DNA of 64,000 nucleotides from Craspedostauros australis (taxonomy: Eukaryota > Bacillariophyta > Bacillariophyceae > Mastogloiales > Achnanthaceae). The notes under the pieces were generated by a model that was not told the origin of the DNA, did no database searches, and saw only the letters and a list, made by a program, of their open reading frames with translations. The position numbers and the translations under genes were made by a program. Shown here piece after piece: positions 20,586 to 32,132 of the stretch (the stretch's first letter is position 1; each line of letters opens with the position of its first letter). The DNA lies in contig JAMXDE010000009.1 of NCBI GenBank assembly GCA_026770025.1, forward strand, positions 1,711,001 through 1,775,000. Direction: 5' to 3'.

Positions 20586-23500
20586 ATGGACAAGAACAAG
20601 CTCCCAAGGAATGGCGCGAAGGCACCTCCACCTGCAGCTGCTCCACCGCCACCGTCCGCTTCCACGAATGCCAATGATGGAGATGGCATGACGGACGTCC
20701 CCGCAGGCGAATGCAACAGCGACAGCTTCGTGGTGCAGGACCTTGACGCCAGCTCCGAGCTGAACAGCAGCGTCGATCTCGGCAGCGCCACCAACAAGGA
20801 GGCAGCTCCGTCCGACGCGAATGATGCCGATGACAGTGCTGGTGCAGCGGCCCAGGAATCGTCAGAGGCAGCTGATCCATCCGCAGCCGAAGAACACAGC
20901 GAAACGATGGGGCAGAGAGACTCCATCACTAGCACATCGTCCAACGTGGACGACCCCATCGAGCGCTACGCCGACAGGGAGAATCTCTTCTTCAAGAGCA
21001 TGCAGAGCGGCTTCACCCAGATCCGCGAGCGCAGGGAGAGCAGGCGCAGACCCATGCTCGCCACATCATCCACAGGATCGATGGCATCCGATGACTCGCT
21101 GGGCACGCCGGATATGAGCGACGCATCCGCAGCGACGTCGTCCAAACCATCGCACGCCTTCGATGCATGCGCCACGGTCAACTTCATCGACCCCACGACG
21201 CTGCCCGATCAACCGTCGGCTGCACCCGCCTCCAAAGGACCCGGCAAAACCAACTTCCTATCGCGCGCGGCCGCATCGATCGCGACGGAGAAAAAGCCCG
21301 GCATCCAGAACGTCTTTGAGAAGCTGACGCACGTCTTCGAGCGCGATTACGGATCCAAGCTGCGATCCGTGCCCTACAAAAGTCTGCGGGGCGGTGGCAA
21401 CGACACCATCGCGACGTTGCCGGTGCGGTCGGTCCTCACGCGCAGCCATCAGACGAGCGCCCGCGGTGGCAACGCCAACGTGCCGTGGGGCGGCACGGCA
21501 GGCAAGGCGGCGGCCGTCCTGTCGGAGCCGTCCGAGTGGCACAACGCTCCCTTCTGCCATGTCTTCATTGCTGCCATCGACACCTCCGATCACTACAGAT
21601 CCAAGGTGCGTCCATCGCTGCAGGCCTTCGTCAGCCAGATCGAATCCGCAGCGACCAACGCGCACCCGGAAACTCTGGGAGCCAACAGCGCCCACTACCT
21701 CATCGTCTACGTGCCGACCGGATCCAAGACGGATTCGCATATCAGCACGTCCGGTCCCAACAGCGGTGGCATCAGTGCCAGCGACTCCAACTCCCCGCCG
21801 CCTTCGAGCGGAACGGGGGCAGTCCGCAACGCCCTCGCGAATCGCCTTCAGAAGGCGCGCCAACGCTTCACAAGATCCGCGAGTTCCGACGATCTATCCA
21901 ACGACTCCCTGCACAGCACCGACACGCTGGGCAGCGCCGACATGGCGGGCCTCGGCGCCATCGACCCCGACGATCTGGAGAGCGGCAGGGCCGCGCTCAA
22001 CCTCCTCACCAAATCCGAACGCAGAATCTACGCCAAGATTGCCACGGACTTCCCCACCGGAAAGATCTGCGCCTTGTCGCGATCGTCGCTCGAGGTCTCC
22101 AACGACGTCTCCGTCACATCGTCCGACGTCGCTGCCCGATCCCACGAATGGAACTGCTTCAATCGCATGCTCGGCATCGTCATCGTCAACGGATTCCGGG
22201 ATCGTTGTCGTCGTTACACGGACGAACTGCGTCGGCTCGATGCCCAGCGTGCGGCAACGCCACGCGGTCCCACCGTGGACCCCAAGACAGGCAGGCGGCG
22301 CAGCAGCAACACGGACAGCATGGTGGAATTCAACGTGTGTTACTTCTTCCTCGTCAAGGAGAGCCTGGCCTTCACCTTCGAGCAGATGCAGCTTCCTGCC
22401 GAGGCCTTGCTGCAGTACGATGAACTCAAGATCTACTTACCAGATATCGGGCCAGACAGAGTCCGCAAGCGACACAGATCGCGGCGCGACAGCGCGAACG
22501 AGACCAGCGGGAAGACCGGGAACAACAGTCCGAGAGACCCCGTACCGCTCATCGACTTGGCAGATTCCGGCGATTACCTCGGGTTCCGCCGTCGCATCCG
22601 TTCCGAACGTGATCTCGAGCCCATCGCGGATGTCGTGCGCCGGTACCTCTTCGCAAGGGAAATATCCCTCCTCTTCGAGATGGATCAACCGGCCAGCCTC
22701 GTCCGCCGCTGCCGTGATTTCATCGAGACCATGTACATCATCATGATGAGAGGCGTCGACGATCTGTCCGAGGATGATGCCAAGGTCCGAAAATTCGAAG
22801 CAGCCAAGTGGGTTGTCAAATTCGCATGGGACGTCAAATGCTCCGCGGATTGCTTGCTGGCATCGCTGGGCAGCGCGAGCGGCAAGGACAAGAATTCCGA
22901 CACGATATCGGTGGACACTCCCGCATCCTCCCTCTTCTTCAATGCTGGCCTGGAGAATTCGCAGTCGGAACAGTTCGTGGCCAAGCAGCTGGCGGATCTT
23001 CTGGAAATGGCACGCATGTTCCTTAGACAGATCGGCGACCATCAATTCGGCGACAACAATCCTATGCGCATCGAATTGGAAAACCCGGCAGATATGACGA
23101 TCACGTGGAGCACATGGAAGGCGCCATCAAAGAGTGAAGATGCTGGTGCGCAGGACAACGCAGCGTCGTCAGACTTCGAGCAGGAACTGTTCGTGACCAA
23201 CAAGTACCGAATTGCCAACGACGGGCCACTGGATGATACCCTGGAGACGATGGATGGCTTTGAGACGAAATTCGTCGAGCTCACGGCCGCCGTCGTGACG
23301 CTCAGCAAATTCTCGGGTCGCAAACGATCTGCCTCACGCCTGCAAGGCGAGATGGCGGAGTACTACATCCAGCAAGGCAAGCTGACGCATGCGGCGGCCA
23401 TCATCAAGTCGATGGTGAAGCAGTACCGTGCGGACCAGTGGGATCGGGCTCACTTTTGGAGGTTGTTCCGTCTGGCGTACTGCCAACGCACGACGGCGGA

Positions 23501-25406
23501 ATCCACGGATTACCTCAAAACCTTGGTGACGTGCTTCAGCCCACGGTCCCTGGCGGTGGCACCGAAGCCGCTTCTGCGGTACCTGCAGGATGACTTGGGT
23601 TTGGTCGTGGCAGATCCGCTGGTCGGGGAAGCACGTTACGGCAAGTTGGCCTTCATCGACATGCGGACTGAGATGGCAGGCGTCGAGGATACGGCTGTCC
23701 TCGAGGTGGCGGGCGAGCGCAAGAAGTTGAACAAGACCAGCTGCACGGTCGGCGAGAGCATCCGATTGTCCGTCTCCGTCAAGAGCCACCTGCCGGGACC
23801 CATCGAGTTGGATTCGTTGAAGCTGTTTGTGGTGTCGTTCAGCTCCTTCACCACGATCGCGGAGAATCATGATGCGATCGAAGAGGAAGATGCCTTCCGG
23901 ATCTTGTCCTACACGCCGCCGATCGCGGACAACGGCGCCATCGTGTTGAACCCGGGCACGTCCCAATTCGAATTCGAATGGTTCCCGATGAGTTCCGGAC
24001 AGTACCTCGTCTCGACGACGGAGCTGAAGTGGCGTGAAGGCTTCTTCTACTATGACAATATGGAGCTCGGCCAGCCATTGCTGGGCGTGGACGTCATGCC
24101 GTGCGACGCAACCCACACTCTCCAGGTAGAGCCGTCCCGCTTGATACCAGGGCACGAGCAGAAACTAAAACTGCGGTTCATGTCCATGGCAGATTTCGTC
24201 AAGGGTGGACGTCTGGAGATCGTATGTCCACCGGGATTCGTCGTTGAAGCGGATGGTGAGGAGGCCAAGAAAGCTGACGGCGATGACACCAATGATTCAG
24301 TAGCACAAAAGTGGAATACTCGGTGTGAATTCAAGCTCCCCGAGTGCGACCCTGACCAGGAACGAATGTTCACTGCGAACTTACGACCGGCTACGGCATC
24401 CGGTAACCAAACGGCCGAAAACCAGGATAAGCAAAGTGCCTCCGAACAGTCTGTCAGTAGCGAAGATACCGTCACAGGTCTCCGAGCAAAGGCCTTCGTG
24501 CATTTCTTCCATTCCAAGTACGATAAGAAGCTGGATGCACGATGCGTCCCTTTGAAGATGGCAACGGACTCGATTGTCGAAGTCCTCTCCAAGCCTGCCT
24601 TGACGCCCACGAGGGTCGTCTCCCGATGGTTTCCGCGTGGAGACCGCGCGATGGTATCGATCGGGGTGTGTTGCAACCTTCCGACCCCGTGCATCATCGA
24701 TTCGTGGAAGTTGCAGCTCCCACCCCCGCTCAAGATTGATGCATCATCCAAAACAGACTGGAATGCAGGTTTATTGAATTTGGCTTTGCACCTGGACGAG
24801 CAGGTGCACTTCTCGTTCCAGTGCATCCCTGACCTGCAATCTCTCGCAGACAGCACCGGTCCATCTTCGCCCAACGGTAATGGCGATACGCGGGAAGACA
24901 AGGGCACTCCATCGCTGATCGTCCATCTGCGGGACGGAACGGGCAAACCGTTCCCAGTCAACATTGATCTAAACCTTCATGGTATCTACAGCAAGTTCAG
25001 TCGGCAAGCTCACGGCACCATCGAATCACCGCTGGTACCCACAAGCATCGAGCTCCGAATCACGGAAGAGGAGGCGATGGTTGGACAGCCGATCCGAATG
25101 CAGTTCCGCATCTTGGAACCTGCCAGATCGTCCGCCGATGCTATCAAGTTCGCTATTTCGGGCGGACAAGACTCGTGCTGGATGATCGCAGGAAGGATCG
25201 GAGGCATGCTGGGGCAAGCCAAGACATTGGATGTGATCGGCATCCCGACTGTAGCCGGGACAACCACGAAGTTCCCGACCATACGCCTGCTGGTCGATGG
25301 AGATGAACCGAGAGATGTCCCTATCCATTGCAAATATCCTTCCCAATTCAAGGTCCTGCCGATCACGCAGCACGTCTCTGTCGCATCGGCGTTGAGGGCA
25401 AATTGA
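20586..25406 (+). CDS. TRAPPC10: TRAPP complex subunit 10 (Trs130 family)
   Basis: TRAPPC10/Trs130 is a large subunit of the TRAPPII complex, a nucleotide-exchange factor for Rab GTPases at the late Golgi. The single-exon frame encodes 1606 residues. The first ~310 residues are acidic, Ser/Ala-rich and probably disordered. The conserved N-terminal domain follows: WHNAPFCHVFIAA, RPSLQAFVSQIE and HYLIVYVPTG, then, after a Ser-rich insert, the diagnostic FFLVKESLAFTFEQM and EALLQYDELKIYLP near residues 585-620. A helical (TPR-like) middle includes GEMAEYYIQQGKLTHAA, and the C-terminal third is beta-rich, as expected for the Ig-like repeats of the family. It is longer than the ~1250-residue animal protein, mainly through Ser-rich inserts and the N-terminal extension. 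Confidence 0.88.
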   Translation: MDKNKLPRNGAKAPPPAAAPPPPSASTNANDGDGMTDVPAGECNSDSFVVQDLDASSELNSSVDLGSATNKEAAPSDANDADDSAGAAAQESSEAADPSAAEEHSETMGQRDSITSTSSNVDDPIERYADRENLFFKSMQSGFTQIRERRESRRRPMLATSSTGSMASDDSLGTPDMSDASAATSSKPSHAFDACATVNFIDPTTLPDQPSAAPASKGPGKTNFLSRAAASIATEKKPGIQNVFEKLTHVFERDYGSKLRSVPYKSLRGGGNDTIATLPVRSVLTRSHQTSARGGNANVPWGGTAGKAAAVLSEPSEWHNAPFCHVFIAAIDTSDHYRSKVRPSLQAFVSQIESAATNAHPETLGANSAHYLIVYVPTGSKTDSHISTSGPNSGGISASDSNSPPPSSGTGAVRNALANRLQKARQRFTRSASSDDLSNDSLHSTDTLGSADMAGLGAIDPDDLESGRAALNLLTKSERRIYAKIATDFPTGKICALSRSSLEVSNDVSVTSSDVAARSHEWNCFNRMLGIVIVNGFRDRCRRYTDELRRLDAQRAATPRGPTVDPKTGRRRSSNTDSMVEFNVCYFFLVKESLAFTFEQMQLPAEALLQYDELKIYLPDIGPDRVRKRHRSRRDSANETSGKTGNNSPRDPVPLIDLADSGDYLGFRRRIRSERDLEPIADVVRRYLFAREISLLFEMDQPASLVRRCRDFIETMYIIMMRGVDDLSEDDAKVRKFEAAKWVVKFAWDVKCSADCLLASLGSASGKDKNSDTISVDTPASSLFFNAGLENSQSEQFVAKQLADLLEMARMFLRQIGDHQFGDNNPMRIELENPADMTITWSTWKAPSKSEDAGAQDNAASSDFEQELFVTNKYRIANDGPLDDTLETMDGFETKFVELTAAVVTLSKFSGRKRSASRLQGEMAEYYIQQGKLTHAAAIIKSMVKQYRADQWDRAHFWRLFRLAYCQRTTAESTDYLKTLVTCFSPRSLAVAPKPLLRYLQDDLGLVVADPLVGEARYGKLAFIDMRTEMAGVEDTAVLEVAGERKKLNKTSCTVGESIRLSVSVKSHLPGPIELDSLKLFVVSFSSFTTIAENHDAIEEEDAFRILSYTPPIADNGAIVLNPGTSQFEFEWFPMSSGQYLVSTTELKWREGFFYYDNMELGQPLLGVDVMPCDATHTLQVEPSRLIPGHEQKLKLRFMSMADFVKGGRLEIVCPPGFVVEADGEEAKKADGDDTNDSVAQKWNTRCEFKLPECDPDQERMFTANLRPATASGNQTAENQDKQSASEQSVSSEDTVTGLRAKAFVHFFHSKYDKKLDARCVPLKMATDSIVEVLSKPALTPTRVVSRWFPRGDRAMVSIGVCCNLPTPCIIDSWKLQLPPPLKIDASSKTDWNAGLLNLALHLDEQVHFSFQCIPDLQSLADSTGPSSPNGNGDTREDKGTPSLIVHLRDGTGKPFPVNIDLNLHGIYSKFSRQAHGTIESPLVPTSIELRITEEEAMVGQPIRMQFRILEPARSSADAIKFAISGGQDSCWMIAGRIGGMLGQAKTLDVIGIPTVAGTTTKFPTIRLLVDGDEPRDVPIHCKYPSQFKVLPITQHVSVASALRAN

Positions 25407-27151
25407 ATTGCCGTCACATGAGATGGTGCGTGGACGAGCTATGAGAAGAGATGCAACGAGTTGATCGGAGAGGTTGCCACGAACGGGCATGTACGAGTAC
25501 GTGTGCGGGTTGGTATGGTTTTATTTATATCCACAAGGAAAAAACCTTGCGTCCTGACGCAAAATTGAACTTGACGCGGAGATTTCACACGGAGCAAAAA
25601 TAATCTGACTCACTCGAACACTCGTTGCACAAATCGTTCAATGTCGTAATTTGTCGCCTGTGCTTTTGGACAAATACTGTGTGTTTTACCGTGTTGCTTT
25701 GTACTGATGGATGCAAATCTTATCTGCGCTCCACATCCAGCAACAATAGTATCGAAACAACTCTCTGAATGCTGCAATGGATACATTAGTGATGTCATGT
25801 GTTGTAAATCACATTCTTCGCCTCTTGCATACTCTCCTGCTTGCGTAGAGGAGGAAAGGAGCCAGATATTGTTGCATCCGGCTCCGTCGTCCTCCTTCCT
25901 CTTGTGAAACTACCATTCTCTTTGCGAGCTTTGCTGCCTATGTTTGCTCCTTCTTAGGTCAAAGCGTGTTCCCAGTTACCCATCAGCTCCGTGTTATCTG
26001 TGGTGCTGGTTGGGGCACATAGTTCGTGCCTTCTGCACGACGATTCGCCTCCGCACATTGATCATCAACAATCTTGGTTTTCATGCAAGTGCAAGGCTCT
26101 CTTTCATTCCACATCGCTTCAAATAAAATGTAATGCTCCGTCAATTGTCCTCAAGCTTGTGCTTACCAGGTTTGGACTTCCAACACTCGGTGCATCCCCG
26201 CCGCAAAACAGGATCTCACACAAGAGTTTGCGCCAACGAAGGCATGGATGTTCTTCCTGTGCGGAGTTCAATTTCAAGACCACATGAGGCATACAACCGA
26301 CAGAAGCAGACGTTGTGTGCCAGTAAATGTACCCGCACTGTTGTCAAATGAGCTTCCTTTGGTCGGCAGAAACTGATGTGTGGGAAGGCAACTGCATTCG
26401 CGGCGGTCATGTGTGTGGCCAGAATCTGGGTGAATCCGATTGCCATCCTGCTATCAAATATGGACATCTTCTTATGCACGTTAGTACTAGCACATTCATG
26501 TTTCTCAATGAAGCAAGCAATCTTTGCTTGAAAGATAAGCGCATATATGGCGATCTTGATTCGATTGGATCATCCAATGAGTCGAGTTGACATGAAGGCA
26601 TCGGATAGCCAAAGAAAATACCACGTTTATGCCGCCGTAGTAGTGCTATTATTGGTATGTTACCAACAAACTAGAGTTGGTATCCACATTATCGCTGCAA
26701 ACGACAGCATCCTCTAGAGTATGTGCTTGATCTAGAGAACACACGGCCACCACGCGAAAATAACGCGAGACGAAAGCTAAGAAAATAAGACGATCCAACG
26801 CGTCTGCAAAGTGGGCTTGATTCTGCTGGAGTCGGTCACAGGAGATGAAATTGTGCTTTTTCAGCAGAACGGAGTCTGACCGACAAACTTCTCTGCGCTG
26901 GAGTGCGTGCTCCACGACCTACAAGCTGCGCTTCCAGCCCTTGGGTATTACCCATGTCATGCTGGTAGAGACGTTACACTCATGCTGTGATTTGTCTATT
27001 TTGTATTATATCTTGTCTGTGTCGCTACTTTTATGTGATGTAATAATATTATGATGATAATCTGAACATCCAAACTGATTCTGTGGCCTCTCCCAATACT
27101 CGCGCGATACTCTGCCATACTCTACTTGTCCCTCCCCTCTTGTTCTTCAGG
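25407..27151. other. 1.7-kb convergent intergenic region without recognised genes
   Basis: This stretch is more AT-rich than the flanking genes and holds only short frames on either strand. No repeat arrays, RNA genes or protein motifs were recognised. It is long for a convergent spacer in this window and could contain a noncoding or very divergent gene. Confidence 0.45.
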
Positions 27152-28666
27152 TTACGGCTTCTTGAACGGATCATCACGGAATGGTTCGAACTCCTCGCGA
27201 TTGCGGATGAAGATGGCCGCGTCGCGGACGTAGCTCATCATGATGGGCAAAACGATGAAGGAGGAGTACGTCGGGGCAAACAGGCCGTCGCATTGTCCCA
27301 GGAGGATCATGTCCGCCATCGCTTCGGCCATCTTGTCGTTCTTCTCGTCCGGCGTGAGGATAGCACTCGTGTTACTCTTGAAATCTCCGAACCAAACGCC
27401 CGATTCTGGCAACCGCTTCGCCGTCTCAGATGTATCCACCTCGGGCATGATGACCTTCCATCCCGTTGGCACGTTGTTCTGGAACCAGCCTTGGATGTTG
27501 GGATCGTCACCAGCAACGAAAAGGCTGACGCCTCCCTCCGTCTTCTCGCTGTTCGCCTTGTCCTTTGAGAACTTGATCATCTCCTCCAACACCATTCCCA
27601 TCATGGCATCTTTATTGTTGACGTGACGCCATTTTCTGCCTTCCCAGTTGCCTGTCTCGCCGTTCCCCAGACGAAAGTGCGCGCACATGTGCAGCGGTTG
27701 CACCTGCTTCTGCACAGGCACGAGCTTGTCGGTGACGATCGGTTTGAGGTTGTCCATCATGTGCTGCAGCACTGTTCCGGATTCCAGATTCGTCATGAGG
27801 ATCCGCTGGGATATCTGGAACGAAAGATAGACGTCCCCCTTTTTGCTCGTGACCGTCGAAAACTCGTTGGCGCGCTCGACGCCGTCAAAATTCTTTGGAA
27901 CTTGGTTGGAGAAGTTCTCTTGCGGTCTGGGTTTTGTGTTGATGCGCTGTCTCAGTGCTCTCTCGCACTGGACGTACGGGGTCTCCTCAAAGAATGCGCT
28001 CCATGGCGTGTCGCCCCAGTACACGATTGCTCGACGTTGATGACGCAGAGCGTACGCCAATCCCGGTATCGTCCGGGACAGGCGATGTCCCAGACCGCAG
28101 CAGCCGCCCGTGCCGACTTGCTTCAAGGGTTCAGTGAAGTCCCATGTGCTGTTGTACTGGAATTGGCGCTCGTGGATTGGAGGAATCTTCGGGTTGCCGG
28201 TGAGGAGGACGCCGCCCAGCTTCGCTCTGCGGCTGAATTGGGGTGCCTTTTTCGCCACAGCAGCAGCTGTGGCCTTGGGCGTGGTCGCGGTTGTTGTTGT
28301 GGTCGTTGTTGTGGTCGTGGTGGCGGATGTGGTTGCATCGACACGAGCCGCAAGGTTGGAGGACTGCACGATCTCCTTGAGGGCGCTCGTGATCGAGGAA
28401 GTGTCGACTCGCAACCCTCGCGGGTCTTTGAGCAAGGCGAGGACTTCATCGATCTTTGCCATGTCAGCGGGATCGATCTTGACGGGCTGCGGCTCCGTGA
28501 CTGGCAGGTCCTGCGGTGTTGGCAGCAGCTGCGGCGACGCGAAGGAGGTCGTCACGATGATCGAGAAGGAGGAGAGCATGCTCAGCAATCCCAGTGTCAC
28601 CATGACGATCATGAGGATGGAGCCTCTGTCATAGTTTCGGAGTTTGCGATCGACTGTCGTAAACAT
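27152..28666 (-). CDS. Type II membrane glycosyltransferase-like protein, paralogue 2
   Basis: This 504-residue single-exon protein is a clear paralogue of the product at 12857-14392: both contain LTGNPxxPP, RQFQYNSTW, GCCGLGHRL, CAHFRLGN, FVAGDDPNIQ, LPESGVWFGDFKS, KNDKMAEAMAD-type and PTYSSF blocks in the same order. The membrane anchor is at about residues 15-42 (GSILMIVMVTLGLLSM). The stem has a Thr run encoded by a GTGGTTGTT-type repeat, which suits an O-glycosylated Golgi stem. ATG 28666 is the first Met directly before the anchor; the frame is open to 29023 but that part looks like leader. Donor and acceptor sugars cannot be deduced; a fucosyltransferase-like fold is the best guess. 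Confidence 0.6.
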   Translation of the reverse strand: MFTTVDRKLRNYDRGSILMIVMVTLGLLSMLSSFSIIVTTSFASPQLLPTPQDLPVTEPQPVKIDPADMAKIDEVLALLKDPRGLRVDTSSITSALKEIVQSSNLAARVDATTSATTTTTTTTTTTATTPKATAAAVAKKAPQFSRRAKLGGVLLTGNPKIPPIHERQFQYNSTWDFTEPLKQVGTGGCCGLGHRLSRTIPGLAYALRHQRRAIVYWGDTPWSAFFEETPYVQCERALRQRINTKPRPQENFSNQVPKNFDGVERANEFSTVTSKKGDVYLSFQISQRILMTNLESGTVLQHMMDNLKPIVTDKLVPVQKQVQPLHMCAHFRLGNGETGNWEGRKWRHVNNKDAMMGMVLEEMIKFSKDKANSEKTEGGVSLFVAGDDPNIQGWFQNNVPTGWKVIMPEVDTSETAKRLPESGVWFGDFKSNTSAILTPDEKNDKMAEAMADMILLGQCDGLFAPTYSSFIVLPIMMSYVRDAAIFIRNREEFEPFRDDPFKKP

Positions 28667-29470
28667 CGTCGGTTGTGTTGTTTGTCGGTCGATCATGGAT
28701 GGATGGATGGATGGATGGCAGGGCTCAAGTTGTGATGGGGTGCGTGGAATGGAATAATGCTTGTATGTAATTGTGCTCGTGTTTCTGGTTCTGTTTCTGT
28801 TTTTGTTGTGTGCGTTGTGCTGTGATGTCCCAGCGGTGCTTGTGTGTTGCAAGAGTAAGTGGTCCGTACATCCAATTATGGGCAACTGTTCCGGCCCACT
28901 CGTGCAAGTGCGTACAAGCATGATGGTACGGAGAGAACTGTCAGCAAGGGGGGGGGGGGAGAACGGAAAATCGAGGGTTATCCGAAGTATGGAAACTTCA
29001 CTAAATTTGCGTAAACCAAACAAAGTTTGCCAAAGTTATCCGTCAATATGCCTTGTTTTGGACATTTAGCTTATTCTACACCCAAAGTATAACAATGTAC
29101 GCAGTAGGCGACACAGTGGGAAGTTACAAGGGATGCCAAAATGTCGTTGTTGCACAGAATATGCCTCTTCTTCTTTCAAACTTTTGAAGAAAACACAGGA
29201 TTTTCGATTTGTTCTGAATTGATTGCTAAAGTTGGTAGTGCGACACAAACTCGCACATTGTTCGGTAATATTCCTATTCATTTCCACGGTGCCCATGCAA
29301 CTGTGCCAGGCTGGGGTCCTCTCTGTCTTCCACATGGTGTTTTCATGGCATCGCCCTTTCCTTCCTGAGGTGTATGAGATGCCGTCTGCATGTTGTGCTT
29401 TCCTTACCTCCTGCGATTGGGGTGCCACTACTGCTGCTTCCGTTTTCGTGTTCACCTGATGATTCGGCTT
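28667..29470. other. Intergenic, upstream of glycosyltransferase-like paralogue 2
   Basis: A GGAT repeat lies near 28697-28716 and a 12-base G run at 28948-28959. No gene motif is seen. Confidence 0.5.
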
Positions 29471-32132
29471 TCAACTGCTGCTGTTGCTACTGTGATTAGT
29501 CTGTGCACCTGATCCTGATGTTGGCACTGTTGAAGTTTCTCCATGGCTTTCTGTGCTGTCATCAGTATCTCCTGGTACATTTGGAGCGATCCCATCGGTG
29601 CCCTCATGCATGGTGGTGACTTCTCCATCGACTTTCTCTGCTCGTCCCAATTCTGTCTCTTCCGTGATTGCTGCTGCTGCTGGTGTGTTTCCAGAAACTT
29701 GTCCTCCTCCTCGTCCTGCTGCTTCAGCTGTGATCAGTGGTGGTGGCGGAGGTGGCATATTGGATACTCCTGCTCCTGCTGTGGTTGCTGGTGGTGGTGG
29801 TGATGGTGTGCTTCCAGAAACTCGGTCTCCTCCTGTTGCTGCTGTGGTTGCTGGTGGTGGTGGTGGTGGTGGAGGAGGTAGCATATTGGATGCTTCTGCT
29901 CCTGCTGTGGTTGCCAGTGCGATTCCGGAAACTCGTCCTCCTGCTGCTCCTGCTATGGTTGCTGGTGGTGGTGTGATTCCGGAAACTTGTCCTCCTCCTG
30001 CTGCTGCTGTGGTTCCTGGTGGTGGTGGTGTGATTCCAGAAACTCGGCCTCCTCCTGCTGCCGCTCCAGTTGTCATCAGTGGTGGCGGAGGAGGTGGCAT
30101 ATTGGATGCTCCTGCTCCTCGTGCTGGTGGAGGTGGCATGTTGGATGCTCTTGCTCCTCCTGCAGTAGGTGTGCCAGCAGTTGGGATGATCTGAGATGGG
30201 AGGAGCTCGTTTCCCAGCTCCCCATCAAGTGTCAGATCCTCATAGTCGATTGCTCGGCCGTCACGGTGATTGCCATCAGCAGAATTGTCCAAAATTTTGA
30301 TCAACGAACCATAGTGGAGGCAAGGTCTCTTCGATGGGGAGCTTGGTTGGCCTCCTGTTTCGCGGAGCCTCTTCTCTCGTCGCTCCTGTCGATGGAGCGC
30401 CAGCTTCGCCTCTGCAGCAGCAAGTCGGATTTCTTGCACTTCCAGCTCTGACTGCAGAATAGAAGTTGCCTCTGACATGACAGAGTGGACGTCTGTCATG
30501 TCAATCGTAGGTGCTGGTACTGGTACTGGTGCCAGAGCTGTTGCCGGTGCTGGTGTGGGTGCTGGTGTGGGTGCTGGTGTGGGTGCTGGTGTGGGCGTTG
30601 ATGCTGGAGTTGCCAATGTAGCTGGTGGAAGGGTCCATTGCGGATGAGTATTGCTGGAGTGGGATGCTGCTGTTGGGATCGTGTCCGTGTGTTGAGTGTT
30701 GGTGTTGGAAATGGTGATGGTGCTGAGATTTGTGTGAGGAAATGTGATGCTGCTGTGGGGGTTTTGGTTGGCACCAACAGATTCAGGTTTCCGCGCATGA
30801 GCATGGACGTCGTCCTCCTCCAAAAAACGGCATGTTACGCCCACACGCGTTGTTTGCTCCTTCAAACGAACAGTGAGAATGAGATGTTCGTGCTCGCGGT
30901 CACTGTTATCTTTCACAGTGTGGCGCAGGATTGCAGCCCCTTTGACAGTGCGACAAGGAGTGCCACAGAACCAAGTATCAATTGGGAACGGCATTGGCAC
31001 AAACATTTTGCACCGTCGGTCTGCTGTGAAGGGCTCGGTTTTACACTGGCCCTCGTGCGCGAGCTTCTTCTGCTCCATGTCACCGTACCAGCCACCAAGA
31101 TGTGATGCAAGGACTTGCGCGACTCCACCAGGTCCACCAAGCGCTTTGGGTGGGGTGTACAACAACACCACAAATGGCTGTTGTGCTCCATCAACATCAT
31201 GGTACTGGATTGTCACCTCAGCATCGGTTGGTGTTGCTGCTGCAGGTAGGTAGAAGTCAATGCCCAGCATGCGATACGCTTGTCCCACTGGCGTCCAAAT
31301 TTGTGATGTATGGAACACTTCGATAGTCTTGGGAAAAGTGCAAAACTCTTTCACCTTGTCCTTCTCGGACATCGCGAAGAACTGCGAGAAGCGTTCTTTG
31401 AGCGGGTCTCGGATCATCAGTGATGTGGGTGAGCTGCAGCGATTCTCTGTGAAATTGGCAGTGACATCCTCAATTTCACCATGGTAGACATCATCATCAC
31501 TCTCAGACTGCGAACTCTCCAAACTCTCCGGACTCAACGATTCCGAACTATCATCCATTTGTAGTTCAGTAGTACACGAAGCGCGATTGGGGCTGTTCTT
31601 TCGTGATGTGGGTCTGGCTGCTACCTTGGAGGTGGCAGTGGCCGTGTTTGGGTGTGTGGGAGGAGATTGTTTGTTGTTGGGAGTCTTCGACGGCTTGGTA
31701 TTATCGAACCCATCTGGCGCATCTAATGGGCGCAGGTTGAAGCCAAGGTTGCCGCTGGCATCAGGATTGAGTGTGCCGTTGTCTGCGCACAACAAGGAGT
31801 GATTGGTGTTCATGAGAGGGAAGTGAGGAAAGAAAAACAGAGTTTGAGAAGTGATGCACCACACACACATGAACATCACCGGAGAGACCAGCACCATCGT
31901 TGCACTCCAACTTACCAAAAAAGATCTTATTTTGTAGCAGCTGTGACTTAATCTCCTTCCATCCTGCAGCAAAGTTCTTGCATGGGTATTTTGTCAGAAA
32001 TGCGAAATGCTGCTGCAGTCTGCGTGCTTCCCAAAACCAGAGAGTGCTGTCCTTTGAAAGCTCGTAGATGAGCTGCCTGGCATCCCCACCCTTCTTCATG
32101 AAGCGTGGATTATTTTCCTTCTTTCGTGGCAT
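29471..32132 (-). CDS. Unrecognised 842-residue protein with proline-rich tail
   Basis: Exon 1 (31916-32132) starts MPRKKENNPRF and joins exon 2 (29471-31782) across a 132-base GTAAGT...GCAG intron in phase 1 (KIFF|DNGTLNP). The ~72-residue N-terminus is basic, with regularly spaced Trp/Phe (LWFWEARRLQQHF, FAAGWKEIKS); it may be a small helical DNA-binding domain of Myb/trihelix type, but this is a guess. A Ser-rich acidic linker leads to an ordered region (about 170-400) with HTSQIWTPVGQAYRMLG and several Cys. Then come a (TPAP)n run, a short coiled coil with RRERRxKRL-type charge, and a tail of repeated GAGxSNMPPPPPP and GRVSGITPPP blocks. I do not recognise the family. Its position facing a Harbinger-type transposase raises the possibility that it is a partner protein of that element. 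Confidence 0.6.

Noticed and set aside
21394-22746. 450-codon plus-strand ORF inside TRAPPC10
   Set aside because: It is an alternative frame of the TRAPPC10 coding sequence, Arg/Ser/Pro-rich and without motifs.
29553-30194. Plus-strand 213-codon ORF with Gly/Pro-rich composition
   Set aside because: It is the antisense of the proline-rich tail of the minus-strand 842-residue protein.
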